A stretch of DNA of 64,000 nucleotides from Deinococcus sp. JMULE3 (GTDB lineage: Bacteria > Deinococcota > Deinococci > Deinococcales > Deinococcaceae). The stretch spans positions 2,859,501 through 2,923,500 of the forward strand of contig NZ_SGWE01000004.1 of the NCBI RefSeq assembly GCF_013337115.1. Direction: 5' to 3'. Both the position numbers and the translations under genes were made by a program. The first letter of the stretch is position 1, and every line of letters begins with the position of its first letter. The notes under the pieces were generated by a model that did no database searches, had not been told where the DNA came from, and saw only the letters and a list, made by a program, of their open reading frames with translations. Positions 46,018-55,213 of this stretch are shown piece after piece.

Positions 46018-46890
46018 TTACTCGACCGGTTCGCCGCGCTGCAACTTCACGGCCCGCACGAGGTTCTGGTACATCAGGGCGCTCGTCAGCGGACCCACAC
46101 CGCCGGGGACGGGCGTCTGCGCGCGGACCGGAAGGTTCGCCTGCGCGTCGCCGACCACGCCGCTGCCGTCGGGTGGCACGTTGATCCCGGCGTCCACGAC
46201 GACGTGGTGCGGCTGGACGTGTTCGGCGCGCAGCAGGCCCGCGCGGCCCACCGCAACCACCACGGCGTCCTGCGCGGCCAGCACGCCCCCCAGGTCACGG
46301 GTGTGCTCGTTGCACAGCGTGACGGTCACGCCGCGGTTGTTCAGCATGAACGTCAGCGGGCGGCCCACGGTGCGGCCCGGGCCGATCACGGCGACGCGCA
46401 GCCCGCGCAGGTCGTCACCCAGCGCCTCGCGCAGCAGGAAGCGGATCGAGCGGGGTGTAGGGGGCAGCAGCGCCTCGCTCTCGCGTCCGGCGGCGATCAG
46501 CGCGAGGTTCGCGGGGCTCAGGCCCTCGATGTCCTTGCGGGCCGTCAGGTGCAGCAGCGCGGCGTCGGCGTCCAGGGGCCCGGCCAGCGGCAGTTCCAGC
46601 ATGATGCCGTGCACGTCCGGGTCGCTTGACAGCGCGTGCAGCGTGGCGTGCAGTTTCTCCTGCGTGGTCGTCGCGCCCAGATCACGCACCGTGAAGCGCA
46701 CGCCCAGGCGTTTGGCCTGCCGCGCCTTGCTGTCCACGTACACGCGGCTGGCCGGGTCGCCGGACGCCAGGACGCTCACGAGGTGAGGCTGGAAGTCCCA
46801 GCTGCTCAGGTCAGTGCGGACCTGACGGGTCACCTGGTCCGCGCGGGGTTTGCCCGGCAGGGCCAGGGGGTGGGGGAGGGGATCAGTCAT
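46018..46890 (-). CDS. folD: FolD-family methylenetetrahydrofolate dehydrogenase/cyclohydrolase, divergent
   Basis: 290 residues. Family landmarks are present: YVDSK with catalytic Lys 55, [13 protein letters not shown] in the NADP site and [12 protein letters not shown] at the C-terminus. However, the conserved Gln of the LVQLPLP loop is Glu 99 (IMLELPLA), the Asp of the KDVDG motif is Glu 122 (KDIEG), and PCTPxG reads PPTPRS. These positions act in the cyclohydrolase and folate-binding steps. It may be only a dehydrogenase or have changed substrate. The start at ATG 46890 is chosen; the longer frame has no support. Confidence 0.85.
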   Translation of the reverse strand: MTDPLPHPLALPGKPRADQVTRQVRTDLSSWDFQPHLVSVLASGDPASRVYVDSKARQAKRLGVRFTVRDLGATTTQEKLHATLHALSSDPDVHGIMLELPLAGPLDADAALLHLTARKDIEGLSPANLALIAAGRESEALLPPTPRSIRFLLREALGDDLRGLRVAVIGPGRTVGRPLTFMLNNRGVTVTLCNEHTRDLGGVLAAQDAVVVAVGRAGLLRAEHVQPHHVVVDAGINVPPDGSGVVGDAQANLPVRAQTPVPGGVGPLTSALMYQNLVRAVKLQRGEPVE

Positions 46891-47062
46891 CGTTGCAGTC
46901 CAGTCGGTGAGGTCCAGCGGACCGGGGTCCAGGCGTGAGAAGCGGAGCGGGAGGGGCGGGCGGTGGCGTCCCGGCAGCCGGGGCGGCGTCCGGCCCAGCA
47001 TACCTGCCTGGGCCGTGATGGGGGCATCTGGGGGTATTCGTGACCCCCTGGGGGAGGATACC

Positions 47063-47076
47063 GTGAAGTGCTTCAC
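47063..47076. promoter_or_regulatory. Palindromic operator upstream of tetR
   Basis: GTGAAGTGCTTCAC: 6-bp arms with a 2-nt spacer, 37 bp before the TetR ATG. The -10 candidate TATGGT lies at 47099, 8 nt before the start. Likely autoregulatory. Confidence 0.55.
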
Positions 47077-47112
47077 AGCGTCAGAAAAATCACAAAGCTA
47101 TGGTCTAGTCTG

Positions 47113-47775
47113 ATGCCCTCCGAGAACGTCCGACCCGCCCGCGCGCGCAGCGCCGAAGAAAAGAACCAACGCCGCGACGACATCCTGCGCGCCGCCGAGC
47201 GACTCTGGACCACGACCACCTACGCCGAACTCAGCATGAACCAGGTCGCCCGCGAGGCCAGTCTCGCCAAGGGCACCCTCTACCTGTACTTCGACACCAA
47301 GGAAGAACTGTTCCTGGCGCTCCTGACCGAACACCTGCAGGCCTGGATCGGCCGCACCAGCGACCTGCTCATCGAACGCCAGCCGCGCACCCCGCAGCAG
47401 GTCACCGACGTGCTGCTCGACTCCGCCGACGCCCTGACCCCCCTGCGCCGACTGCTCGTGCTGCTCGGCACCGTCCTGGAGCGCAACGTCCGGCCCGAAC
47501 TGGGCCTGGAATTCCGCCGGGAACTCGACAGCCAGCTGCGCCGCCTCGTGCAGCACATGCCCTACAGCGCGCCCACCACGCTGCGCCTGCTGCGCCACCT
47601 GTACGCCATGGCGATCGGCTGGCAGCAGTTCAAGGAAAGCCTGCCTGGCCTGGACGCCCAGACCGGCCAGCCCCGCGAGGAACTGCCCGGCGAGTACCGC
47701 GCCGAGTTCGAACTCGCGCTGCGCGGCGTCGTCGAGCAACTGGCCGCCCAGGACGCCCGCGCGAACGCCGTCTGA
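47113..47775 (+). CDS. TetR-family transcriptional regulator
   Basis: 220 residues. HTH in residues about 20-62 (RRDDILRAAERLW, MNQVAREASLAKGTLYLYFDTKEELF), an all-helical ligand domain after it. The start at ATG 47113 follows TATGGT by 8 nt; an extra 15 residues upstream are rejected as they overlap the promoter. It may control itself and other genes; the neighbouring folD gene diverges across 222 bp. Confidence 0.85.
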   Translation: MPSENVRPARARSAEEKNQRRDDILRAAERLWTTTTYAELSMNQVAREASLAKGTLYLYFDTKEELFLALLTEHLQAWIGRTSDLLIERQPRTPQQVTDVLLDSADALTPLRRLLVLLGTVLERNVRPELGLEFRRELDSQLRRLVQHMPYSAPTTLRLLRHLYAMAIGWQQFKESLPGLDAQTGQPREELPGEYRAEFELALRGVVEQLAAQDARANAV

Positions 47776-47795
47776 ACGGCCGCTGAATCCTTTCA

Positions 47796-47828
47796 GGCGC
47801 CCCTGGACACCCGTCGTCCAGGGGCGCC
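47796..47828. terminator. Bidirectional hairpin terminator
   Basis: GGCGCCCCTGGAC and GTCCAGGGGCGCC form a perfect 13-bp stem between the convergent tetR gene and the secreted-protein gene. Confidence 0.65.
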
Positions 47829-47836
47829 AGCATTGT

Positions 47837-48520
47837 TTACCAGCGGAACTTCCCGGCGCCCGCCACCCAGGTCATCCGCAGGGCGCGCAGCGTGGACGTG
47901 AGATTCACGCCCGCCGCCTCGCACGCGCGCCGGGCGGCGTCCGGTACGACCGGGAGGATCGACAGGGTCGCGCCCTGCCGCGCCGGGACGTACTGCACGC
48001 CCAGCGTCACGCCGCGCAGGCAGGTGGGGGCCGCGCCGGTCAGGAAGTCCGCGTCGCGGATCACCTGAATCACGTCCGCCTCGGGCACGGGCTTCAGGCC
48101 CCGCGCGTCCAGCCAGCCGAACACCGTGCGCTGCTGGCACGCCCCGGCCCGGCACCACTCTCGGTTCAGGACCAGCAGCGCCCGGCTGCCCTGGGCGTAC
48201 GTCGCGGCGCGCAGGGTCGTAAACACCGTCCCGCCCGCTCCGGCACTGCTGCCCCGCCAGTCCAGGAAGCGGTTGGGCGCGTCCGTGACCTGCGCCGCGA
48301 ACAGGTTCTGCGTGGCTGCCCAGTCCAGCGCCTCGCGCCGCGCCAGGGCCAGCAGGGACCCCTCGGCGGCCGGAGGTTGGAACGAGGTCAGGAACAGCTG
48401 CACGCCCCGCACGGGACCCAGCGGGTCGCCTGTGGGGGCCGTCTGGGCGGACGCGGGAACCGTCAGGGTCAGCAGGGGAAGGAACAGAGCGGCGCGGAGC
48501 ACCCGCCCAGTGTGCCGCAT
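47837..48520 (-). CDS. Secreted protein of unknown function
   Basis: 227 residues with a signal peptide (VLRAALFLPLLTLTVPASAQ, cleavage after ASA). The mature protein has four Cys, likely as disulfides (REWCRAGACQQ, PTCLRGV, ARRACEAAG). No family recognised. The true start may be GTG 48502, because a CACACT box lies 6 nt before it; ATG 48520 is kept provisionally. Confidence 0.6.
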   Translation of the reverse strand: MRHTGRVLRAALFLPLLTLTVPASAQTAPTGDPLGPVRGVQLFLTSFQPPAAEGSLLALARREALDWAATQNLFAAQVTDAPNRFLDWRGSSAGAGGTVFTTLRAATYAQGSRALLVLNREWCRAGACQQRTVFGWLDARGLKPVPEADVIQVIRDADFLTGAAPTCLRGVTLGVQYVPARQGATLSILPVVPDAARRACEAAGVNLTSTLRALRMTWVAGAGKFRW

Positions 48521-48602
48521 TCCACGCCGGGAGCACCCGCACCTCCCCGGCGGGGGAGCGCCCGGACTGCACAGCCCGCCCCGACCGCGCGGCCCGCGCC
48601 CG

Positions 48603-48608
48603 TATCCT
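48603..48608 (+). promoter_or_regulatory. -10 box TATCCT, leaderless proB
   Basis: TATCCT is 7 nt before GTG 48616. Confidence 0.6.
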
Positions 48609-48615
48609 GGGACGC

Positions 48616-49707
48616 GTGCGCGTCGTCCTGAAACTCGGTACCAGCGTCCTCACGGCAGGCACGGACCGCCTGCACCGCCCCCGCATGGTGGACCTGATCC
48701 GCACGCTGGCCGCCGCCCGCGAGGCCGGGCACGAGGTCGTCCTGGTCACCAGCGGCGCGGTGCTGGCCGGGTGGGAGGCGCTGGGCTTCCCGCCCCGCGA
48801 CCGGACCCTGGCGGAAAAGCAGCTGCTGGCCGCCGTGGGGCAGGGCCGCCTGATGCACACCTACGCGCAGCTGGCCGACCTGTACGGCCTGCCGGTCGCG
48901 CAGGTGCTGCTGACCGCCGACGACTTCCGGGACCGCACCCGGTACCTGAACGCCCGCACCACCCTGGACACCTGCCTGGCGCGCGGCGTGATGCCGGTCA
49001 TCAACGAGAACGACGCCGTCGCGCTGGAACAGCTGAAGGTCGGGGACAACGACACTCTTTCCGCGTTCGTGGCGAACCTCGTCGAGGCGGACCTGCTGGT
49101 CATCCTGACCGACGCGCCCGGCCTGTACACCGCCGACCCGCGCCGCGACCCGACCGCCACCCTGATTCCCGTCGTGGAGCGCGTGACCCCCGAGGTCTGG
49201 GCGCGTGCCGGGGGCGCCGGCTCCCACCGGGGCACCGGCGGGATGCACACCAAGATCCAGGCGGCCGAGATCGCCACCCGCGCGGGCACCCCGGTCGTGA
49301 TCGCGCCCGGCGACGCACGCGACGTCCTGACCCGCCTGCTGACCGGCGAGAGCATCGGCACCCGCTTCCTGGCCGCCGGGTCCCGCCTGGAGGCCCGCAA
49401 GCGCTGGATTCTCGCGGAGATCGCCGCCGGGAGCGTCACCCTGGACGCCGGAGCGGCCCGCGCCGTCGCCGAACGCGGCGCGAGCCTGCTGCCCGCCGGG
49501 ATCACCGGCGTGCAGGGCCGCTTTGACCGCGGCCACACCATCCGCATCCTGGCGCCCGACGGCACGGAACTCGCGCGCGGCCTGACCCGCTACGCGTCGG
49601 CGGACCTGCTGAAACTCGCCGGGCAGCACTCCAGCGCCGCCGAGGGTCTGCTGGGCTACACCTACGGCCCGGAAGCCGTGCACCGCGACGACCTCGTGCG
49701 GCTGTAG
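48616..49707 (+). CDS. proB: Glutamate 5-kinase
   Basis: 363 residues. First step of proline synthesis. Amino-acid-kinase fold: [17 protein letters not shown] near residue 3, [14 protein letters not shown] near 44, [14 protein letters not shown] near 130, [18 protein letters not shown] near 142, [19 protein letters not shown] near 205. A C-terminal PUA domain (residues about 265-350) is present, as in full-length ProB. GTG 48616 follows TATCCT. ProA is not adjacent. Confidence 0.96.
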   Translation: MRVVLKLGTSVLTAGTDRLHRPRMVDLIRTLAAAREAGHEVVLVTSGAVLAGWEALGFPPRDRTLAEKQLLAAVGQGRLMHTYAQLADLYGLPVAQVLLTADDFRDRTRYLNARTTLDTCLARGVMPVINENDAVALEQLKVGDNDTLSAFVANLVEADLLVILTDAPGLYTADPRRDPTATLIPVVERVTPEVWARAGGAGSHRGTGGMHTKIQAAEIATRAGTPVVIAPGDARDVLTRLLTGESIGTRFLAAGSRLEARKRWILAEIAAGSVTLDAGAARAVAERGASLLPAGITGVQGRFDRGHTIRILAPDGTELARGLTRYASADLLKLAGQHSSAAEGLLGYTYGPEAVHRDDLVRL

Positions 49708-49748
49708 GCCCGCCCCAGTGCGGTATGGCCGCCTCTATACTGCCGGGC

Positions 49749-50492
49749 GTGCTGGCCCTGCTCGCCTCCCAGACCCGACTCACCGACCCCGCCGCGGACG
49801 CCCGCGGCGACGGCGGGTACGTGCTCCCCACCCGCCCCGCCTTCACCCAGGACATGCTGGACCTGCGCGAACTGGACGCCCGCCCCACCCCGCAGGGCAT
49901 GCAGTTCACCGTCACGTACGGCCAGATGGGCAACCCCTGGAACAGCCCCGCGGGCTTCAGCGCGGGCGTGACCGACATCTTCGTGAAGGGCGCGCTGGGC
50001 GGGCAGGCGAAACTGGGCGACCTGGGCCTGCGCACCAGCACCGGCGGCTGGCAGTACCACCTGCGCGTCTCGCCCGGCGGCAGCACCCTGACCGAGGTGG
50101 ACGCCCAGGGCCAGGAACGACCGCTGGCCGCGCCGACCGTGGAGGTCTCCGGCACCAGCCTGACCGTGCAGACCGCGCTGCCCGAGGGTCGCTACGGCTA
50201 CTGGGTGACGAACAGCGTGTACTCCCCGCTGACCCCGGACGGCCTGCTGCGGCCCGTCACCGTGCCGAACCCCACCGCGCTGCAGGCGGGCCGCGCCGAC
50301 GCACCCGTCCCGGTGGACGTCCTGGCCGCGCCGGGCGACACGCAGGCATACACGCGCGGGACGCTCGCCCCGGTCGGCGAGACCCGCGACCTCGTGGGCA
50401 TCGGGCTGCTCACGCTGGGCGGCGCGGGGCTGCTCATCACGGTGATCGCCACCGTGTTCGTGTGGCGCCGCCTGAGCGCCCACCCGGCGTGA
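49749..50492 (+). CDS. Membrane-anchored DOMON/glucodextranase-like domain protein
   Basis: 247 residues from GTG 49749, which follows TATACT (49736) by 7 nt; an ATG at 49725 sits inside the promoter and is rejected. Residues about 25-185 are beta-rich with the pattern [19 protein letters not shown] and [13 protein letters not shown], resembling the sugar-binding glucodextranase-like DOMON fold. The C-terminus has one membrane helix ([20 protein letters not shown]) and a basic tail, so it is anchored with its bulk outside if the short hydrophobic start acts as a signal. Overlaps the EamA gene. Confidence 0.65.
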   Translation: MLALLASQTRLTDPAADARGDGGYVLPTRPAFTQDMLDLRELDARPTPQGMQFTVTYGQMGNPWNSPAGFSAGVTDIFVKGALGGQAKLGDLGLRTSTGGWQYHLRVSPGGSTLTEVDAQGQERPLAAPTVEVSGTSLTVQTALPEGRYGYWVTNSVYSPLTPDGLLRPVTVPNPTALQAGRADAPVPVDVLAAPGDTQAYTRGTLAPVGETRDLVGIGLLTLGGAGLLITVIATVFVWRRLSAHPA

Positions 50493-51385
50493 CCCGCCCC
50501 GCGCTGCCCACCGCGCTGCCCGCCCCGCTGCTGATCCTCGTCGCGGCCGTCCTGTGGGGCCTGCTGGGCATCCTGGGCAAGCAGGCGCAGGCCGCCGGAC
50601 TGGACCCGCTGGAGGTCGCCTTCTGGCGCGCCGCCCTGGCCGGAGGCCTGTACGCCGCGCACGCCGCCGTGATCCGCGCCCGCCTCCCGCGTGGCCGTGA
50701 CCTGCTGATCACGGCCGCGTTCGGCGTGGCGGGCGTCAGCATCTTCTACGGGTCGTACCAGCTGGCCGTCCGCGCGGGCGGCGCCAGCCTCGCCAGCGTG
50801 CTGCTGTACACCGCGCCCGCCTTCGTGGCCGTGATGGGCTGGGCATTCCTGCGCGAACGCCTGGGCCGCCGGGAACTGCTGGCCGTGGCGGGCACGCTGG
50901 GCGGCATCGCCCTGATCAGCCTGGGCGGCGGGCAGGGCGTGACCGTCACGCCCGCCGCGCTCGCCTGGGGCCTGACCGCCGCCCTCACGTACAGCCTGTA
51001 CTACCTGTACGGCAAGGCGTTCTTCACCCGCTACGACCCGCCCGCCCTGCTGGCCGTGGCGCTGCCGGTCGGGGCCGTGGTCCTGCTGCCCTTCGTGACC
51101 TTCACGGAGAAGACCCCCGGCGCGTGGGGCAGCCTGGGCGCCATCGCCGTGTTCAGCACCTACCTCGCGTACCTGGCGTACTCCTGGGGGCTGCGCCATC
51201 TGCCCGCCACGCGCGCCAGCGTGATCGCCAGCCTGGAACCCGTCGTGGCCGCCACCCTGGCCGCGCTGCTGTTCGGCGAGCGGCTCTCCGCGCTGGCGCT
51301 GCTGGGCGCTGGCCTGGTGATCGGCGCGGCCCTGCTGCTCAGCGTCGGCCCCAGCGACACCGAACGACACCCCCCAGCGGAATGA
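50489..51385 (+). CDS. EamA/DMT-superfamily transporter
   Basis: 298 residues with ten membrane helices in two EamA repeats: [15 protein letters not shown] at the N-terminus and [16 protein letters not shown] in the second half; [24 protein letters not shown] is the conserved end of repeat 2. Starts at GTG 50489 inside the stop of the preceding gene. Exporter or importer of small metabolites; substrate not predictable. Confidence 0.9.
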   Translation: MTRPALPTALPAPLLILVAAVLWGLLGILGKQAQAAGLDPLEVAFWRAALAGGLYAAHAAVIRARLPRGRDLLITAAFGVAGVSIFYGSYQLAVRAGGASLASVLLYTAPAFVAVMGWAFLRERLGRRELLAVAGTLGGIALISLGGGQGVTVTPAALAWGLTAALTYSLYYLYGKAFFTRYDPPALLAVALPVGAVVLLPFVTFTEKTPGAWGSLGAIAVFSTYLAYLAYSWGLRHLPATRASVIASLEPVVAATLAALLFGERLSALALLGAGLVIGAALLLSVGPSDTERHPPAE

Positions 51386-51402
51386 TCAGATCGGCGGAAT
51401 GA

Positions 51403-52665
51403 TCAGGGCTGCCGGTCCAGCGTGAAGTCCCACTCGAACGAGCGGCCCCACGGCAGCGCCGCCGCCCCCAGGGTGTAGGTGTCGCCCACCCGCAGCGGAA
51501 AGAACTCACCGGCCAGCCGCATCAGGGTCGCCTGCGCCTGCGGGGTGTTCAGCTGCGCCTCGGGGATCAGGCTGCGCAGCTGGGCGCGGACCTCGCTGCT
51601 GTAGATCACGTCGTTCGCGAACTCGCGGGCCAGCAGCGCGTCCTGCCGCACCGGGTCGGCGCCGCGCGCCAGTTTCGCGTGCGCCAGCGCCGTCCCGAGG
51701 TTGTTCCCAGGCGTGCCCCACGCCGCCAGCGCCTGCAGGTTCGCGTGCTGGCGCAGGGTGCGCAGGTCCGACCAGAAGCGCGGATTCCCGAGGTTCACCT
51801 GCGCCACGTCCGCCACCGCGACCCGCCCGGCGCGCAGCAGACTGCTGACCCGCAGCGCGGCGCGGCGCGGATCGCCTCCGTTGAACACGTACAGCGTCAG
51901 GTTCGCCTTTCCGTCCACGACCTGAAAGCCGCTGCCCTGCGCGTGGTTCTCGGCACTCCGCGTCAGGGGAATGCCCTCGTACTTCATGACCTGCTGCGCC
52001 GCGGCGGGATCGCTGTACTCCACCCGCACGGTCGCCGCTCCGGGTGCCAGGGCGCGGGCGGTCAGCATGGACAGCACCTCGTCCGCGCCGGGATACACCC
52101 GCACGTTCGCCGGGGTGTCCTGTGTTAGCGCGGCGCCCTCCTGCGGGGCTGGACTGCCGGGCAGCGCGTCGTCCCAGGTGACGTCCAGTTCCGTCAGGCG
52201 GCCCTCGCGCGCCCAGCCGATCACGGCCCGCACCACCTCCAGGTTGCGTGCACGGTCGGTCGCGTCCGGCTCGCGCGGCAGCGTGATGAACGAGAACACC
52301 GGCTGCCCCGTCCGTTCGGTCCAGGTGCGCAGCGGCTCCAGCCGCGCCAGAGCCTCCTGCGCCGTCAGGGGGCTCGTGCGGGACTGCACCAGTCCCCCGT
52401 ACGCCAGGGCGTCCAGCGACACGATCAGCGGTCCCGTGCGCGGCTGCGCGTCCAGCCACGCGGTCAGCGCCGCCGGGTCCGCGCCGCGCGCCGCCGTGCC
52501 CAGCAGCGCCGCGTCCGGCACGCGCAGGGCGTCGCCGCGCAGGCCGCCGATCAGGGCGGGCAGCACCCGCGTCGCCGGGCGGGAATCCAGCGGCAGCAGC
52601 GTCTGGGCGCCCGCCACGCCGAGCAGGAGGGGTGTCAGGGCGGTCAGGGCAGAGGTGCGGCGCAT
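51403..52665 (-). CDS. DUF4127 secreted protein
   Basis: 420 residues with a signal peptide ([15 protein letters not shown]) and the DUF4127 opening [14 protein letters not shown] near residue 25. Other conserved points: [14 protein letters not shown] near 86, [14 protein letters not shown] near 165, [17 protein letters not shown] near 190. Members are found in Deinococcus, firmicutes and others, with no known activity; catalytic-looking Asp/His positions hint at a hydrolase. TAGGGT lies 10 nt before the ATG. The neighbouring EamA gene is convergent. Confidence 0.8.
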   Translation of the reverse strand: MRRTSALTALTPLLLGVAGAQTLLPLDSRPATRVLPALIGGLRGDALRVPDAALLGTAARGADPAALTAWLDAQPRTGPLIVSLDALAYGGLVQSRTSPLTAQEALARLEPLRTWTERTGQPVFSFITLPREPDATDRARNLEVVRAVIGWAREGRLTELDVTWDDALPGSPAPQEGAALTQDTPANVRVYPGADEVLSMLTARALAPGAATVRVEYSDPAAAQQVMKYEGIPLTRSAENHAQGSGFQVVDGKANLTLYVFNGGDPRRAALRVSSLLRAGRVAVADVAQVNLGNPRFWSDLRTLRQHANLQALAAWGTPGNNLGTALAHAKLARGADPVRQDALLAREFANDVIYSSEVRAQLRSLIPEAQLNTPQAQATLMRLAGEFFPLRVGDTYTLGAAALPWGRSFEWDFTLDRQP

Positions 52666-52778
52666 CGTGTCCCCGACCCTACGGGCCGAGCGTGAGGAAC
52701 CGCTGGGAGTTCCGTGGGCACAGGGTCTGTACGCGGGCATGCCACCTGTCCCGCCCCCGCGCGGGTAGCCTGAACCTC

Positions 52779-53939
52779 ATGAAAGCCAGTGACCTGTGGC
52801 GACTCGCGTGGCGCGGCCTGACCCGCCGCCGGGTCCGCACCTTCCTGACCGCGCTGGGCATCACGGTGGCGGTCGCCAGCATGGTGATCTTCCTGTCCCT
52901 GGGCGAGGGCATCCGCAAGGTGTTCACCAGTGAACTGGGCGGCATCGGCCCGGACATCCAGGTGAGCCTCACGCCGCTGTCGCAGGGCATGGCGCTGCAC
53001 CCCAACCTCCCGCAGAGCACCGTCACGCAGCTGCAGGCCCTGGCGCCCGAACTGGGCATCGAGACGGTCACGCCCGTCATCATGGCCGTGCGCGGCGGCC
53101 TGGACCCCACCCAGAGCGTCGTGCTGTACGGTCTGCCGGCCAGCGGCGGCATCGGCGCGGTGTTCCCCAGCACGGCGCTCGCGCAGGGCCGCCTGCTGCT
53201 GCCCGCCGACGAGCAGACCGGCGCGGCCGTCGTCGGCGCCAAGGCCGCGCAGAACCTGCGGCTGAGCGTCGGCAGCACCCTGAACCTCAACCGCCGCGCC
53301 AGCGTGAAGGTCGTCGGCGTGCTCGCCCCGCAGTCCGGACTGGTGGACAACTTCATCTTCATGCCCCTCACGCCCCTGCAGCGCAGCGAGGGCGCCGAGG
53401 ACCGCGTGTCCCTCGTCGCCGTGAAACTCAAGGACCCCCGGCAGGCCCGCGCGGTCGCCACGGGCATCAGCGACCGCCTGAACCTGGAGGCCGCCACGCA
53501 GTCGGACTTCCTGAGCTTCATCGAGCGGGCCCTGCGCATCAGCGACGCCGTGCGCTTCGGCATCTCGCTGATCGCGCTGATCGTGGGCGGACTGGCGGTC
53601 GCCAACACCGTCATGATGGGCGTCTTCGAACGCACCCGCGAGTTCGCCACGCTGCGCGCCATCGGGGCACGGCCCGCGTTCGTCCGCGCCCTGGTCCTCA
53701 CCGAGTCGCTGCTGCTGTCGCTGGTGGGCGGCGTGGGCGGCGTCCTGCTGGGCCTCGTGGGCATCGTGGTCGTGAACCTGTACACCCAGCAGCTCGCCGG
53801 GATCGACGCGGCGGCCCTCACACCCCGCCTGACGCTGCTTGCACTCGGCATCAGCTTCCTGTTGGGACTGCTCTCCGGGCTGCTCCCGGCCCGCAACGCC
53901 AGCCGCCTGAGCATCACCGACGCCCTGGGGAGGGTCTGA
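52779..53939 (+). CDS. MacB/FtsX-type ABC permease
   Basis: 386 residues. One N-terminal helix ([20 protein letters not shown]), a periplasmic MacB_PCD domain of about 200 residues, then three C-terminal helices of the FtsX domain ([32 protein letters not shown]). Start ATG 52779 follows TAGCCT by 7 nt. It is followed 1 bp later by its ATPase. No MacA-like fusion protein is present, so it is likely a mechanotransmission or lipoprotein-release-type exporter of the monoderm kind. Confidence 0.88.
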   Translation: MKASDLWRLAWRGLTRRRVRTFLTALGITVAVASMVIFLSLGEGIRKVFTSELGGIGPDIQVSLTPLSQGMALHPNLPQSTVTQLQALAPELGIETVTPVIMAVRGGLDPTQSVVLYGLPASGGIGAVFPSTALAQGRLLLPADEQTGAAVVGAKAAQNLRLSVGSTLNLNRRASVKVVGVLAPQSGLVDNFIFMPLTPLQRSEGAEDRVSLVAVKLKDPRQARAVATGISDRLNLEAATQSDFLSFIERALRISDAVRFGISLIALIVGGLAVANTVMMGVFERTREFATLRAIGARPAFVRALVLTESLLLSLVGGVGGVLLGLVGIVVVNLYTQQLAGIDAAALTPRLTLLALGISFLLGLLSGLLPARNASRLSITDALGRV

Positions 53940-53940
53940 C

Positions 53941-54648
53941 ATGACCGCCACCGAACCGACCGCCCGGCCCACCACACCGGCCCTGACCCTCAGCGTCCAC
54001 GACCTGTCGCGCGTGTACCCCAGCGGCGACGGGCAGGTGCAGGCCCTCGCGCCCTTCACGCACACCTTCCCGCCCGGCCTGACCGCCGTCGTCGGCCCCT
54101 CGGGCAGCGGCAAGAGCACCCTGCTGAACCTCCTCGCGGGCTTCGACACACCCACGACCGGCCACGTGCAGGTGGGGGAGACCAACCTCACCGCGCTCGA
54201 CGAGACCAGCCGCGCCGACCTGCGGCTGCGGCACTACGGGTTCGTGTTCCAGAACCACAACCTCGTCAGCATCCTCAGCGCGCAGGAGAACGTCGAATTC
54301 CCCCTGACCCTGGCGGGCCTGCCCCCCCGCGAGCGGCAGGAGCGCGCCCGAGAACTGCTGGCCCTGGTCGGCCTGGACCGCCGCGCGGACCACCTGCCCA
54401 GTCAGCTGTCCGGCGGTGAGGCGCAGCGCGTCGCCATCGCCCGCGCGCTGGCCGGAAATCCCGGCGTGCTGCTGGCCGACGAGCCCACCGGGAACCTCGA
54501 CACCCGCACCGGCGAGCGCATCCTGGCGCTGCTGCGCGGCGCGGCCGACGCGGGCCGCACGGTCGTACTGATCACCCACGACCGCGACATCGCCGCGCAG
54601 GCCGACCACCACCTGAGCGTCCGCGACGGCGTGGTCACGCCCGGCTGA
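53941..54648 (+). CDS. ABC ATPase partner of the MacB-like permease
   Basis: 235 residues: Walker [17 protein letters not shown] near residue 57, [40 protein letters not shown] near 155, Walker [13 protein letters not shown] near 180, H-loop ITHDRDIAA. This is the LolD/MacB group. It begins 1 bp after the permease stop and is followed by a very strong hairpin terminator. Confidence 0.93.
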   Translation: MTATEPTARPTTPALTLSVHDLSRVYPSGDGQVQALAPFTHTFPPGLTAVVGPSGSGKSTLLNLLAGFDTPTTGHVQVGETNLTALDETSRADLRLRHYGFVFQNHNLVSILSAQENVEFPLTLAGLPPRERQERARELLALVGLDRRADHLPSQLSGGEAQRVAIARALAGNPGVLLADEPTGNLDTRTGERILALLRGAADAGRTVVLITHDRDIAAQADHHLSVRDGVVTPG

Positions 54649-54653
54649 CCCTC

Positions 54654-54698
54654 CACAGAAGCGCGGCCCGGACGTGATGACCGGGCCGCGCTTCTGTG
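54654..54698 (+). terminator. Strong hairpin terminator, 18-bp perfect stem
   Basis: CACAGAAGCGCGGCCCGG pairs completely with CCGGGCCGCGCTTCTGTG around a 9-nt loop. It also serves the convergent lipoprotein gene. Confidence 0.8.
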
Positions 54699-54706
54699 TG
54701 GGCTGA

Positions 54707-55123
54707 TCAGGGGGCGGTGCCCACGCGGGTCTCGCCGTCCCGCAGCCACAGCACGCGCCCCTGCGCATCCCGCAGCCGCACCACGACCTGCACCGTCTCT
54801 CCTGCCTGCACGCCGGAACCCGCGCGGCCATACGCGCTTGCCACGCCGCCCGTAGAACGCAGCGGGGACTTCCACAGGTCCGTGCCGCTCACGACGAACA
54901 CGCCGTCCAGCCGCAGCGCGGGCAGCGCGTCACGCGACGTCAGGCGCACCTTCACGCCGAACCCGCCCGACCCGCTGGCCGACGCGGAATCCAGCGTCAC
55001 GACCTGCCCGCCCACGTTCAGCGCCGTCGGTGCCCCCAGCAGGTCCCCCACCGAAGGCGGCACCCGCGGGGAGAACCCACAGGCCGCCAGCAGCAGCGGC
55101 AGGACCAGCACCAGGCGTTTCAT
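54707..55123 (-). CDS. Lipoprotein of unknown function
   Basis: 138 residues: signal peptide MKRLVLVLPLLLAACGF with a lipobox LAAC (Cys 15), then a beta-rich domain (VKVRLTSRDALPALRLDGVF, VQVVVRLRDAQGRVLWL). ATG 55123 follows TACACT by 6 nt, which settles the start against an ATG at 55180. Family not recognised. Confidence 0.7.
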   Translation of the reverse strand: MKRLVLVLPLLLAACGFSPRVPPSVGDLLGAPTALNVGGQVVTLDSASASGSGGFGVKVRLTSRDALPALRLDGVFVVSGTDLWKSPLRSTGGVASAYGRAGSGVQAGETVQVVVRLRDAQGRVLWLRDGETRVGTAP

Positions 55124-55129
55124 GAGAGG

Positions 55130-55135
55130 AGTGTA
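55130..55135 (-). promoter_or_regulatory. -10 box TACACT, leaderless lipoprotein gene
   Basis: On the minus strand TACACT is followed by 6 nt then ATG 55123. Confidence 0.6.
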
Positions 55136-55213
55136 CCTGAGGCGCCCACCCCAAGGGTGAAGACCTGACTCACCAGGCATTCACCCCCACGCGGTAGCGA
55201 GCGGCGCACCCGG

